Positions 17,424 to 27,319 of a DNA stretch of 64,000 bases are shown one piece after another. Made by a program: the position numbers and the translations under genes. Each line of letters starts with the position of its first letter. Within the stretch, counting starts at the first letter, position 1. The DNA is from JAGQOZ01 sp041399205 (GTDB lineage: Bacteria > Planctomycetota > Planctomycetia > Pirellulales > Pirellulaceae), in NCBI GenBank assembly GCA_041399205.1, contig JAWKTK010000008.1, forward strand, positions 265,260 through 329,259, written 5' to 3'. The notes below the pieces were generated by a model. That model did no database searches and was not told the origin of the DNA. It saw nothing but the letters and a program-made list of their open reading frames with translations.

Positions 17424-18694
17424 AACTACAGTTAGTCGGTTGTAGCCACCACAACGCGGCGGTCGAAATTCGCGAACGGCTGGCCTTCACCAAAGATCAG
17501 ATTCCACAGGCATTGTCGCTGCTCCGGCAATCGTTTCCCAATGCGGAAGCGGTGCTGCTGTCGACCTGCAACCGAGTGGAATTGTATACGGCCGTGGTCG
17601 ACGGCGATGATGCTCCGTCCGATTCCGACCTAGTACAATTCTTGGCCGCCTTCCACGGTCTTCAAGCGGATGAAATTTCCAACAACCTATTTACCTTTCG
17701 CAAGGAAGACGCGATTCGGCACTTGTTCCGAGTTGCCGCCAGCTTGGACAGCATGGTTACCGGCGAAGCCCAAATTTTGTCCCAAGTCAAAGAAGCGTAC
17801 CAATTGGCCACCGACGGTGAATACACCGGACCGTTGACGCATGCCGCGTTTCAAGGTGCCATCCGGGTTGCTCGCCGAGTAGCCAACGAAACGGCGATTC
17901 ATGAAAAGCGAGTCAGTATTCCCAGCGTGGCGGTGGCCGATTTTGCCAGTCAAATTTTTGAACGCTTTGACGACAAACAAGTTTTGGTCATTGGTGCGGG
18001 CGAAATGGGACAAGAGACGCTTCGCTACTTGCAAGGCGAAGGCGCACAACATATTACCGTTGTGAATCGCAATGAAGAACGCGGCCAAGCATTGGCGAAC
18101 GAATTCAACGGTCGGTTCGCTCCTTGGGCACAATTGCACGACCTGTTGGTTGAAGCCGATTTGGTGGTCAGTACCACGGGCAGTACCGAACCGATTGTCA
18201 CCGCCCAACAGTTTGCGGCCATTGAAGCCAAACGTTTTCAACGCACCTTGTTTGTCTTGGACCTGGCGGTGCCGCGCGACTTTGATCCATTGATCGGCGA
18301 CCAATTGGGCGTCTATCTCTATTCGGTGGACGATTTGCAAAAAACGTGTGAACAGAATCGACGGAAGCGAGAAAAAGAGTGGCCGAAAGCAGAAAAGGTG
18401 ATCGAACAAGAGACCGCTCGGTTCATGGCCGATTGGAATCGTCGAGTGACCGCGCCGGCGATTCGTCAATTGAAGGAAAATGCCGATCGAATCAAAGCAG
18501 ATGAACTTCAAAGGCTGTTGAACAAACTCAGTCTTTCCGATCCGAATGCCGTGAACGAATTGGAACGTGCCTTCGATCGCTTAGTCAACAAACTGCTGCA
18601 CCCGCCGCTGGAATCACTCCGCGACGATGCCGAAGCCGGACAACCGCACGGCCTACTCCCCGCACTCAAGCGTCTGTTTCAACTGAAGGACTGA
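17420..18694 (+). CDS. hemA: Glutamyl-tRNA reductase
   Basis: A 424-residue enzyme that reduces glutamyl-tRNA to glutamate-1-semialdehyde, the first committed step of haem and corrin synthesis. The catalytic Cys is C50 in LLSTCNRVELY. The NADPH site is VLVIGAGEMGQETLRYL, and GEAQILSQVKEAY is strictly conserved in the family. The C-terminal dimerisation helices are complete. The ATG overlaps the stop of the CcsA/HemX gene by four bases, so translation is coupled, a common hemX-hemA arrangement. No hemC or hemL follows. Confidence 0.97.
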   Translation: MKLQLVGCSHHNAAVEIRERLAFTKDQIPQALSLLRQSFPNAEAVLLSTCNRVELYTAVVDGDDAPSDSDLVQFLAAFHGLQADEISNNLFTFRKEDAIRHLFRVAASLDSMVTGEAQILSQVKEAYQLATDGEYTGPLTHAAFQGAIRVARRVANETAIHEKRVSIPSVAVADFASQIFERFDDKQVLVIGAGEMGQETLRYLQGEGAQHITVVNRNEERGQALANEFNGRFAPWAQLHDLLVEADLVVSTTGSTEPIVTAQQFAAIEAKRFQRTLFVLDLAVPRDFDPLIGDQLGVYLYSVDDLQKTCEQNRRKREKEWPKAEKVIEQETARFMADWNRRVTAPAIRQLKENADRIKADELQRLLNKLSLSDPNAVNELERAFDRLVNKLLHPPLESLRDDAEAGQPHGLLPALKRLFQLKD

Positions 18695-18913
18695 GCCAAC
18701 AGCATTCGAATGCTCACGATTTCGACAATACTAGAATTCGCCAAGTTACACTGCTGGCCCGACACGGAAGTGAAGGAAGTTTGAATGCTCCACGGGCCCT
18801 CTCTCACGCTCTCACGCTTCGGGCTACCTAATTCTGCACAAGAAAAAACTTAAATGCCCAAGTGCCGGAACCGAAACCAAACGGCGCAACGTATTGCAGC
18901 GACGCGTAACTTT
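18695..18913. other. Intergenic region with a degenerate repeat arm
   Basis: Convergent hemA and methyltransferase genes leave about 220 bp. A segment at about 18795-18834 ending TCACGCTTCGGGCTACCTA resembles one arm of the inverted repeat found at 44654-44714 (CTGACGCTTCGGGCTA). It looks like a decayed copy of a dispersed intergenic repeat. Confidence 0.5.
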
Positions 18914-19699
18914 TCACACTCGCTGGCAAATCATGATCCAGCCACTGGCGCGCAAACTTTGCAGCCGATTTGGCTGCGACAAAACTCCGTCGCAGGCGGC
19001 GTTCAACGGAATCCACTTGGCGACTCGCAAACCAGCTTTTCGCAGCAGTCGGCCGATTTCTCGTTTCGAGAAAACGTGCAAATAGAAATTATTGATGCCT
19101 CGATACGCGTAATACTTGTCGCCTACTTCCAAGTCTTTGGAAAATGGAGCTCGCATCAAGCTGCCGAGCAGCCACCATGGGCCACCGGGATCGTATAAAT
19201 TGAACCAACGATTGTGCGCGTGCAGAATCAACTGACCAGAGGGTGTCAGTACGCGAGCCACCTGGTTGAGCATTGTTTGGCGAGCTCGCTGAGTTTTGAT
19301 CATGCCCAACGTGCTGAACAAACAGACAGCGTATTCGATCACTTCGTCAGGCAAGAAGTCTAATTCGACCAAGTTCGCTCGGACACACCAAACCGGCTTG
19401 TTCGCAGACGCAGCTTTGGTTCGAACCAATTCCAACATGCGTTGTGAAAGATCGACCGCGATACCTGGTCGCTGCGAATTGGCCAACTCCAAGATCGCTC
19501 GTCCCGTGCCACATCCCAAATCCAATACTCGACCCGTTTCCGGCGCGTACTGCTGAACCACTTCCATGTCAAATTTCATCAGGCCGTGGTTTTCAAAATA
19601 GCGATCGTAGTCACTGGCAATGAAGTCGGCCTGAGTGTAATCCCAGACGCCTCGCGGCACACCGGGCGGAAGCTGTCGATCACTACGAGTATCATCCAT
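18914..19699 (-). CDS. Class I SAM-dependent methyltransferase
   Basis: A 261-residue methyltransferase with motif I RVLDLGCGTGRAILELA, acidic motif GIAVDLSQRML and a post-motif LFSTLGMI. The C-terminal half (HAHNRWFNLYDPGGPWWLLG, SKREIGRLLRKAGLRVAKW) is shared with ubiquinone/biotin-type small-molecule methyltransferases, but the substrate is not evident. It is monocistronic, convergent to hemA and divergent to the giant repeat gene. Confidence 0.88.
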   Translation of the reverse strand: MDDTRSDRQLPPGVPRGVWDYTQADFIASDYDRYFENHGLMKFDMEVVQQYAPETGRVLDLGCGTGRAILELANSQRPGIAVDLSQRMLELVRTKAASANKPVWCVRANLVELDFLPDEVIEYAVCLFSTLGMIKTQRARQTMLNQVARVLTPSGQLILHAHNRWFNLYDPGGPWWLLGSLMRAPFSKDLEVGDKYYAYRGINNFYLHVFSKREIGRLLRKAGLRVAKWIPLNAACDGVLSQPNRLQSLRASGWIMICQRV

Positions 19700-19928
19700 G
19701 AAACGATTTTCTATACGCGGAAGGCGAAAATTGTACGAAATTGCTTATCAGCACTGCTCGTGCTAACGATTCGTGACTTGGAACGCCAAGTTTACGGTTT
19801 ACCGTTTGAGTGAAATCGAATCTAATATCATATCGGCCGACAAAGTTCACAACAGGGACAGTATGCGTTTGTCGGTTCCCGCCTCTTGTTCTTGTGAAAA
19901 GAATCCTTCCCACTGCAATCTGAACTAG

Positions 19929-22900
19929 ATGAATCATACGATGACGGGCTGTTCGCTTTCTTCGCGCCAAATGTATTGCAATGTCGTTCGCTTATTCTTG
20001 GCCGGCACACTGTGGCTGTTTCTTTGTACGCCAACGATGGCGCAGGAATCACCTTCGGACACGTTCGATTATGCGCGTTTGGCCCTGCCCGACCTGGCGG
20101 AACGTCTATCGCTAACGGATCAACAGCGAGCGACCGTGACCATGTTGGTGGCTCAGTTGGCCGAAGCGCAAACATTACCTGCCGACGAACGAACCGCCGC
20201 CATCACCACGATTCAGCAGCAACTGAAAGACGTTTTGACGGAAGAACAAGCGGTCGAATTAAACAAACTGCCGGGACAACAAAAGCTGACATTCAACTTC
20301 CGCGACCAAAATTGGGTGGATGTGCTCAGCTGGTTTGCCAAACAATCTGGCTTGTCCTTAGTCATCAACGATCCGCCACCTAAGACGTTTACCTACAGTG
20401 ACTCCAAATCGTATTCGCCCAAAGAAGGTTTGGACTTGCTCAACGGTGTCTTAGTCACACATGGGTTCACGCTGATTCGCCGCGACAACTTGTTGATCTG
20501 TGCGAACATTGCCAATGGAATCCCCGAAGGTTTGATACCAGACGCCGAACTGGAAGACTTAGATCAGTACGGGAAGTTCGAATTGGTGCGAGTCACCTTT
20601 CCGTTGGGCGCCAAGCCAGTGGACCAAGTGGAAGCGGAAATCAGACCGTTGCTGGGGCAATTCGGTTCCAGCGTTATTCTGCCGACCACTCGGAAAGCGG
20701 TCGTCACCAGTTCTGCCTCCAGAATGCGAGCGATCGCCAGCACCATTGCCGCGATTCCGGAACCCCAAAAAGAAAAGCCACCAGAACCGCCTAAGCCCAA
20801 AGAAAAAGAACCGCCATCCACACTGGCAGTTTATTCGGTGGAAGGATTGGACGCCAAAGCCACGCTGGAAACGCTGGAGAAATTGGTGGGCGGAGTGCCG
20901 ATGACGTTCGACCCGCAAGCCAATCGCATCAACGCGTTCTGCAAGCCGAACGAACATGACGCTATCAAACGCTATCTGGATCAAATGCAGCCGGACGTCC
21001 AGGCAGGCAAGAACCGTTCGTTACAGTCGTATGATATTCCGGGTTTCAACTTGGAAAGGCTATCGCAACAACTTTCTCAGCTCGCTCCCAACGCCAGCTT
21101 TTCCTTTGATGACAAGAACAGCAAAGTAGTTGTGTACGCGGAAGCGGAACAGCAAGAAATCATCAAACAGCAATTGGAAACGCTGGGCGCGGAAGTCAAA
21201 AATCGCTCGGGCCAAACCGTCAAAGTTTATCTACTGCAAGAAGGTGATCCATCCACACTGTCACAAGTCTTGGAAACCATGTTTCCCCAAGCGGCTGTTT
21301 CGGCGGATGCTACTAGCCGCAGTGTGATTGTTCGCGCCGAACCAGAAGACCACGCCGAAATTGCCAAGCTGATGGACCAAGTGAAGTCGAATTCACCTCA
21401 GCCCAAACAGCTAAAATTCTTCGAACTAAGCGAACCTCTTTCGGCAGACAGCCTGCAGGCGCTCGGCACGTTAGCTCCGGAAGCCGACATCACAACCCAA
21501 GCCGATCAACGGCGTTTGATGGTCTACGCCAGTCCGGAAGACGTCACCAGGATTGAACAAAACTTGGCGGACGTGGCTAAGCTGAGCGACGAAATTCAAC
21601 GTTCACTGAATGTTTATGACGTGAACCGCCATTTGCGTCAGCAGTTTGATTCGCTCCGGTCCAAGCTGGCCCCGGAACTGCAAGCGATCCAAATTGTGGA
21701 AACAAACGATGCCGACCGCATGGCCGTCGTCGCTACTCAGGCACAACACCTGCGGCTGACGGAATTTCTGAATGAACTGCAAGTCAAATTTCCAGAAGTG
21801 GAACGCGAATTACGACACTACCCTGTCACTAAACTGCAACGCGAAAAGTTCAATTCGCTCCGATCGAATCTCGCTCCACAACTGCAGCCAGTCAAACTGG
21901 TCGACGCCGGACGTGAGAACGAATTATCCGCCATGGTCACTGCGGAAGAACATGAAGCCATGGAGACGTTTCTGACAGAAATTCGGCAGCGATTCCCCGA
22001 CGAACCGACTCAACTTCAAATCTACGATGTTGCTCCCGAACAGCGACAGCGTTTTGTTTCCGTCTTGCCAACGGCGGACGAACAGATTCGCAACGTTCGC
22101 ATTGTAGAAGATCCGAATCCTCGCAAGCTAATCGTTTGGGCCACCGCTTCGCAACATCGCCTGCTGGACGAACTGCTAAAGCGCTTGGATCAAGCCGATC
22201 AATCCACTCAGTTGACGCTGATCAACTACGCCGTACAAGATGGCAATGCGGAAAGCATTCGTACGGTCCTGGCCGAACTCTATCCGAACACCAAGATCGT
22301 CGCGGACCAGGACGCCAATCGCTTGCTAGTCTGGACCGACGAAGAAGAACACCGTCAGCTGAAACTGGCCATCCAGCAATTGGACGTCAGCCCAGACAAC
22401 AAGAACAATTCCAAAATGGTCTACTATCGCATGGGCGACATTGACGCTCGTGACATCCAGCAGCTTGTTCAACAGCTGGTGCCCGGCATGTCCATGGTTT
22501 CGGATCGAGACTCCAATACGATCATTGCTTGGGGATCCGAAAAGCAGCATGAAGACTTGGCCAAAGCGCTGGAAGACTTCAAGCAACAAGCGGCGGCGGA
22601 CAAGAAGTCGGTTCAGGTTTATCCGTGCAGTGGTCGCGATCCGAACGATATCCGTCGACTGCTGTATCAAGTGATTCCTCGCGCGTCCTTTGTCAGTGAC
22701 GAATATTCCGGAACTGTGATTGTTTGGGGCCGAACAGACGAACATCAAGCCGTGGAAGCGGCGCTGGCCGGTGTGTTGCAGGGTGATGCCGGCAAGACGC
22801 AAAGCTACTTGGTTTCCTATGCGGTGGATGGCACCGACGCCGACAATGTCATCAACATGTTGCAACGCTTGGTGCCGACGGGGCAGTATGTGGATGCAGA

Positions 22901-25900
22901 TCGAGATACCAAGGTGTTGGCCTGGGCCAATCAAGAGGGTCACCAAAAAATTCAAGCCGTTGTGGAACAGCTGAAGAAGGGCGATCCTACTCGAGCGACT
23001 CGGAAACTGCAATTCATCACCGCTCCGGCTGCCGTCATTGACAAGCTCCAAGCCCTGCTGGAACAGGTCACGCCCAACGCCACCACGCTGCCCAGCGAAC
23101 CAGGATCGTTGGCCGTGTGGGCTTCGGCAGAAGATTTGCAAGTCTTGACTTCGTTGGCCACTTCTATTCAAACGGAAATGGCGGCACAGCAAGTAGAACT
23201 TCGTCCGCACGCGGTGAAACCCACGCTGTCGGCACAGGTTCGCGAACAACTGCAGCAGACGTTTCCGACGGTGGAATTCGTGGAATCGAATGATCCGTCC
23301 AAGTTGTTGATTAAAGCGAAAGCGGCGGACCATGAAGCGATCGAACAGACCATCAGTTCGCTGCAAGAATTGATTTCCGAACCAGAAGTAAACGAAGTTC
23401 GCGTCTTTCCCGTCGGGCAAAATAACAATGCCGCCATCATCATTGCTGCTTTGGATGAAACTCTGAAACAGGATGCCATTTTGGTTCCGGATGAAAATCG
23501 CCATGCGATTATTTGTCGAGCACCATCGCGGTTGCAAGACAAACTACAAGCCGCCGTGGAAAGCATTGTGACGGCACTGCCCGAAGTCGCTAAGCCCGCC
23601 GCCGTGGTCTATCGTTTGCAAAGCACCAGCCCGACCATTGTGCGAGACGTTTTGGCTCAGCTGGTGCCCGGAACGCCGTTGGCCATTGATAATTCTGCCA
23701 AGTCCATTGTCGCCACCGCGTTGCCGGATGTGCATGAAAAGATTGCCAGCACCATACAGCAAATGGACAAACCGGACAGTCAGTTGCCGCTGATCACCAA
23801 AGTCTATCGACTGCAACATCTAACCGCTGACGATGCGGAACCCATCATTGAACGCGTGCTGCCTCGGATGACCATCACCTACAGCTTTCGCAACAACACG
23901 ATCGCCGCCACCGGCACGACCGAAGAACAGGCGAAGCTGGCAGAAACCGTTCAAGGCTTGGATCAACCGACGGCCAATCAACGAGTGACTCGGATTTTTG
24001 CCGTGCAGCATGTCAGCGCGCGAGCGGTTTCGCGAACCATCGAAGATTCGTTCGCCAACGTAGACGCCACTTATGATTACGAATCGGACACCGTGTTTGT
24101 TTCGGCTCCCGAATCACTGATGCCGGACATCATCAAAAACGTGGCGGAAATGGATGTGCAACGAGGCGTCCAACGCGAAGGCAAAGTCTACCGGTTGGAA
24201 CAAGGAGACGTCTATTCAGCCATTTCTTCGCTTCGCACCTTGTTTGATGACGCTTCGTTTTCCGGAGACAACCAGAGCCGTACGTTGCTGGCCGCAGCCA
24301 CGCCGGAAGAACACGTGCAAATTGCCAAACTGATGGACGAACTCAATTCGCAAACCGGTGGAGATCGAGTCACTCGTGTGTTTGCCATGCAGCATGTCAG
24401 CGCGCGAGCAGCTTCGCGAACCATCGAAGACGCTTTTCCGAATGTGGATGCCACCTGGGACTACGATAGCGATTCCGTGATTGTCACCGCGCCGGAATCC
24501 TTGGCCGAAGCGATCGACAAACTAGTCGCGGAGTTGGATGTGCAACGAGGCGAACAGCGCGAAGCCAAGGTCTATCGTCTAACCCAAGGCAACGTGTATG
24601 CGGTGCGCAGTTCGCTGCAAAACCTGTTCGACGATGCGGAAATTTCTGCGGACGATGAAAACCAAGCCCTCATGGCAACCGCAACGCCCAAAGAACATGA
24701 ACAAATTGCCAAACTTGTCGACGAATTGAATTCGGACAAGACCAATGCGCGAGTCACCAAGGCGTTTGCCATGCAGTACGCAAGTGCTCGAGCGGTTTCG
24801 CGAACCATCGAAGATTCGTTTCCGAATATCGATTCGACCTACGACTACGAAACCGATACCGTCATTGTTTCCGCTCCGCAAGCGTTGATGGAAGCCATTA
24901 CTCAGACCGTGGCACAGATTGACGTGAAACGAGCGAACCAGCGGGAAGCGAAAGTGTATCGTTTGGGGCAAGGAGACGTCGACGCGGCGTTGTCTTCTTT
25001 GCGAGCACTCTTGGATGACGCCAGCTTTTCCGCCGACGATGAAAACAGAACGATCCTGGCATCCGCCACTCCGGAAGAGCACACGCAGATTGCCAAACTG
25101 ATTGACGAACTCAATACACCTCGAGAAGACGGGCGCACGACCAAGATCTATCCGTTTCGTTACGGGGATCCTCGAGCAGCAGAGGATGTTCTGCAACCAC
25201 TGTTGCCTGCCGCCATTCTGTCCGCCGATCGGTTTAGTCGAAGCCTGGCGGTCACCGGCACGGAAAAGGAACACGCCACCGTGGCCTCCACCGTGGCAGA
25301 ATTGGACAAGCCGGCCAATACTGGTCGCACGACCAAGGTCTATCCGTTTCGTGCGGGCGATCCCATCGCCGCTCAACAAGCGCTACAAGCCTTGCACAAT
25401 GAAGCCGTGTTTGCGGTGGATGTAAAGAGTCGCACGTTGATTGTGACGGGCACGGAAGAAGAACACGCCAGTGTGAAAACGGCGGTGGACAAGTTGGATT
25501 CGAAAAGCGAATTCGACGCCACGATTGAAGCCTACGTGGTTTCTCGAGCGGACGTGGCGGCGGTCTACACTTCGCTGCAACAAATGTTCGCCGCCAATTC
25601 GACGGTCAGTCTGACCATGGACGAAGTGAATCGTACTATTCTGTTCAAAGGCAACGCCGAAGATCACCGCACTGTCGCCACGATTATTGCCAGAATGGAA
25701 AACGGCGCGGCACCCAGCGATGTTCGCACGCTGCAGGTCTACAGTATCAGCAGTACCGATTCAGAAAGTCTGTTGCTAAGCTTGCAGTCGTTGCTGAAGA
25801 ACGATCGGCCGGCAGCGGATTTGTCGACTGACTTATGGGGTTCCCAATTGTTTGCCGTCGCCACGCCTCAGCAACATCTGAAATTGCAGGGCGCCATTGG

Positions 25901-27206
25901 AAAAATGTCGACCGAAGCGTTGGATTTTGAAGTGTTTCAACTGCGGTCACTGGATCCGTACTTGGTGGAGCAAGCGGTCGCTCAGCTATATGCCAACTCT
26001 ACGGACGGACCGGTGTTGAGTAGCGATCCGGATATGCAGCAAGTGATTGTGCGAGGGACGCCCAAGCAGATAGAAGCGATTCGCGAACTGCTGAAGAAAA
26101 TGGGCGAACCCGATACCGACGCCTCGAACATGGGAAGCACTCGAGTGATACCGTTCAGCGGTGACGTACAGTCAGCGTTGGATCAAATTGAATCCATCTG
26201 GCCTCGGATGCGCAAGAACGAACTACAAATTCTTCGGCCGCAAGATACTGACGCCCATCCAGACACATTGCCACCGTCCGACGACGATGAAGATGTCGGC
26301 GAACCTGACGATGCGTCGGCACTGGATGCTCATTCGAAACGCGATCACGATCTGGTTCGAACCGAATCGGATCGTCCGTTTGAAACTCGCACTACCACCA
26401 TATTGCAAAACCAAACGGTTGCAGACGAAACAGCTGACGAATCGACCGCTCCGCCTGTTCTGATTGTACCCAGGTCGACATCCGTAGCCATTTCTTCCGA
26501 TGATCCAGAAGCGTTGGCGCAGATGGAGATGTTGCTGCGGACATTGGGACAGGGCCGGCTGGCTACCAGCCCGTCCACGGGCAACTTTGCGGTTTTCACA
26601 CTAAAAAATGCCGGAGCCAGACAAACGGCCAAAATGCTGACCGACTTGTTCAAGCAGATGCCCGATTCGCTGTTGAGCGGATTGCCGCAAGTGGCGTTGG
26701 TGCCGGATGATCGTTTGAACGCGGTGGTGGTGCACGGTCGGCAAAGCGATCGTAATACCGTGGGCGAATTGTTGATGATCTTGGATTCCACCAATATCGT
26801 CGATTCGCTGGCCAATGCTAAACCGGTGATGGTGAAAGTCAACAACACGCAAGCGGAACGCATTTTGGGCATGTTGGAGAACATCTACAAGTCGCAGCTC
26901 AGCAGCGGTGGCAACCGACCGCCGGTTGATATTCCGGAAGGTGTGTCAGAAGAAGTCGCCACGGTCTTGCAGCAGTTGAACGCGGCCGCTTCGGGACCAC
27001 TTTTGACATTGGAAATTGATAAGGTCACCAATTCCATTGTGATCATGGCGCCAGCGATGTTGGGTTCGCAAGTGCAGTCACTGATTGAAAAACTGGATCA
27101 AGCGGCCAGCGAAGGAGACGACCGCAGCGTCAGCATCATTCCTCTGCGTTCCGTGAACTCCGATCAAATTGACGAGGTTATCCAGCAACTACTGGAACAG
27201 AATTGA
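19929..27206 (+). CDS. Giant exported protein of about 30 tandem secretin N-domain-like repeats
   Basis: A 2425-residue protein. A signal peptide (LFLAGTLWLFLCTPTMAQ) is followed by a helical segment and a secretin N0/STN-like domain (residues about 115-200: LTFNFRDQNWVDVLSWFAKQ, YSPKEGLDLLNGVLVTHG). From about residue 290 to the end I count roughly 30 repeats of 55-70 residues with the pattern hVYxh..D...h...L..hhP.h...h....h.hhATPEEHxxIxxhhxxL, the KH-like fold of secretin N1 domains. An acidic linker interrupts near residues 2100-2190. No C-terminal secretin beta-barrel is present. It is probably periplasmic, a stacked-ring or filament-like scaffold; function unknown. Three 128-residue double repeats are exact length copies. 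It is alone, with no secretion genes adjacent. Confidence 0.85.
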   Translation: MNHTMTGCSLSSRQMYCNVVRLFLAGTLWLFLCTPTMAQESPSDTFDYARLALPDLAERLSLTDQQRATVTMLVAQLAEAQTLPADERTAAITTIQQQLKDVLTEEQAVELNKLPGQQKLTFNFRDQNWVDVLSWFAKQSGLSLVINDPPPKTFTYSDSKSYSPKEGLDLLNGVLVTHGFTLIRRDNLLICANIANGIPEGLIPDAELEDLDQYGKFELVRVTFPLGAKPVDQVEAEIRPLLGQFGSSVILPTTRKAVVTSSASRMRAIASTIAAIPEPQKEKPPEPPKPKEKEPPSTLAVYSVEGLDAKATLETLEKLVGGVPMTFDPQANRINAFCKPNEHDAIKRYLDQMQPDVQAGKNRSLQSYDIPGFNLERLSQQLSQLAPNASFSFDDKNSKVVVYAEAEQQEIIKQQLETLGAEVKNRSGQTVKVYLLQEGDPSTLSQVLETMFPQAAVSADATSRSVIVRAEPEDHAEIAKLMDQVKSNSPQPKQLKFFELSEPLSADSLQALGTLAPEADITTQADQRRLMVYASPEDVTRIEQNLADVAKLSDEIQRSLNVYDVNRHLRQQFDSLRSKLAPELQAIQIVETNDADRMAVVATQAQHLRLTEFLNELQVKFPEVERELRHYPVTKLQREKFNSLRSNLAPQLQPVKLVDAGRENELSAMVTAEEHEAMETFLTEIRQRFPDEPTQLQIYDVAPEQRQRFVSVLPTADEQIRNVRIVEDPNPRKLIVWATASQHRLLDELLKRLDQADQSTQLTLINYAVQDGNAESIRTVLAELYPNTKIVADQDANRLLVWTDEEEHRQLKLAIQQLDVSPDNKNNSKMVYYRMGDIDARDIQQLVQQLVPGMSMVSDRDSNTIIAWGSEKQHEDLAKALEDFKQQAAADKKSVQVYPCSGRDPNDIRRLLYQVIPRASFVSDEYSGTVIVWGRTDEHQAVEAALAGVLQGDAGKTQSYLVSYAVDGTDADNVINMLQRLVPTGQYVDADRDTKVLAWANQEGHQKIQAVVEQLKKGDPTRATRKLQFITAPAAVIDKLQALLEQVTPNATTLPSEPGSLAVWASAEDLQVLTSLATSIQTEMAAQQVELRPHAVKPTLSAQVREQLQQTFPTVEFVESNDPSKLLIKAKAADHEAIEQTISSLQELISEPEVNEVRVFPVGQNNNAAIIIAALDETLKQDAILVPDENRHAIICRAPSRLQDKLQAAVESIVTALPEVAKPAAVVYRLQSTSPTIVRDVLAQLVPGTPLAIDNSAKSIVATALPDVHEKIASTIQQMDKPDSQLPLITKVYRLQHLTADDAEPIIERVLPRMTITYSFRNNTIAATGTTEEQAKLAETVQGLDQPTANQRVTRIFAVQHVSARAVSRTIEDSFANVDATYDYESDTVFVSAPESLMPDIIKNVAEMDVQRGVQREGKVYRLEQGDVYSAISSLRTLFDDASFSGDNQSRTLLAAATPEEHVQIAKLMDELNSQTGGDRVTRVFAMQHVSARAASRTIEDAFPNVDATWDYDSDSVIVTAPESLAEAIDKLVAELDVQRGEQREAKVYRLTQGNVYAVRSSLQNLFDDAEISADDENQALMATATPKEHEQIAKLVDELNSDKTNARVTKAFAMQYASARAVSRTIEDSFPNIDSTYDYETDTVIVSAPQALMEAITQTVAQIDVKRANQREAKVYRLGQGDVDAALSSLRALLDDASFSADDENRTILASATPEEHTQIAKLIDELNTPREDGRTTKIYPFRYGDPRAAEDVLQPLLPAAILSADRFSRSLAVTGTEKEHATVASTVAELDKPANTGRTTKVYPFRAGDPIAAQQALQALHNEAVFAVDVKSRTLIVTGTEEEHASVKTAVDKLDSKSEFDATIEAYVVSRADVAAVYTSLQQMFAANSTVSLTMDEVNRTILFKGNAEDHRTVATIIARMENGAAPSDVRTLQVYSISSTDSESLLLSLQSLLKNDRPAADLSTDLWGSQLFAVATPQQHLKLQGAIGKMSTEALDFEVFQLRSLDPYLVEQAVAQLYANSTDGPVLSSDPDMQQVIVRGTPKQIEAIRELLKKMGEPDTDASNMGSTRVIPFSGDVQSALDQIESIWPRMRKNELQILRPQDTDAHPDTLPPSDDDEDVGEPDDASALDAHSKRDHDLVRTESDRPFETRTTTILQNQTVADETADESTAPPVLIVPRSTSVAISSDDPEALAQMEMLLRTLGQGRLATSPSTGNFAVFTLKNAGARQTAKMLTDLFKQMPDSLLSGLPQVALVPDDRLNAVVVHGRQSDRNTVGELLMILDSTNIVDSLANAKPVMVKVNNTQAERILGMLENIYKSQLSSGGNRPPVDIPEGVSEEVATVLQQLNAAASGPLLTLEIDKVTNSIVIMAPAMLGSQVQSLIEKLDQAASEGDDRSVSIIPLRSVNSDQIDEVIQQLLEQN
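23982..25133 (+). repeat. Three in-frame 384-bp tandem repeats inside the giant gene
   Basis: Units begin at 23982, 24366 and 24750, each exactly 384 bp (128 codons, two secretin-N-like modules). Each opens with RVT(R/K).FA, then SARA.SRTIED, Y(E/D).D.V.V(S/T)AP and ends with ATP(E/K)EH..IAKL. A following pair of 64-codon units starts at 25134 and 25326. Uniform length without indels points to recent amplification. Confidence 0.9.
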
Positions 27207-27319
27207 TAGATCGTTGGAATGATTCGGCGGGACTGGAAAACGCAAAATTCGAAATTTGAAAACTCGCGTTCTGCGCTTTGGGCAAAAAAGTCTTCTTCGC
27301 TGGCGCATTTTTCAGCGAC

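Noticed and set aside
22326..23537. 403-codon antisense frame inside the giant repeat gene
   Set aside because: It mirrors the codon bias of the sense repeats; no similarity or start signal, and the sense protein is clearly patterned.
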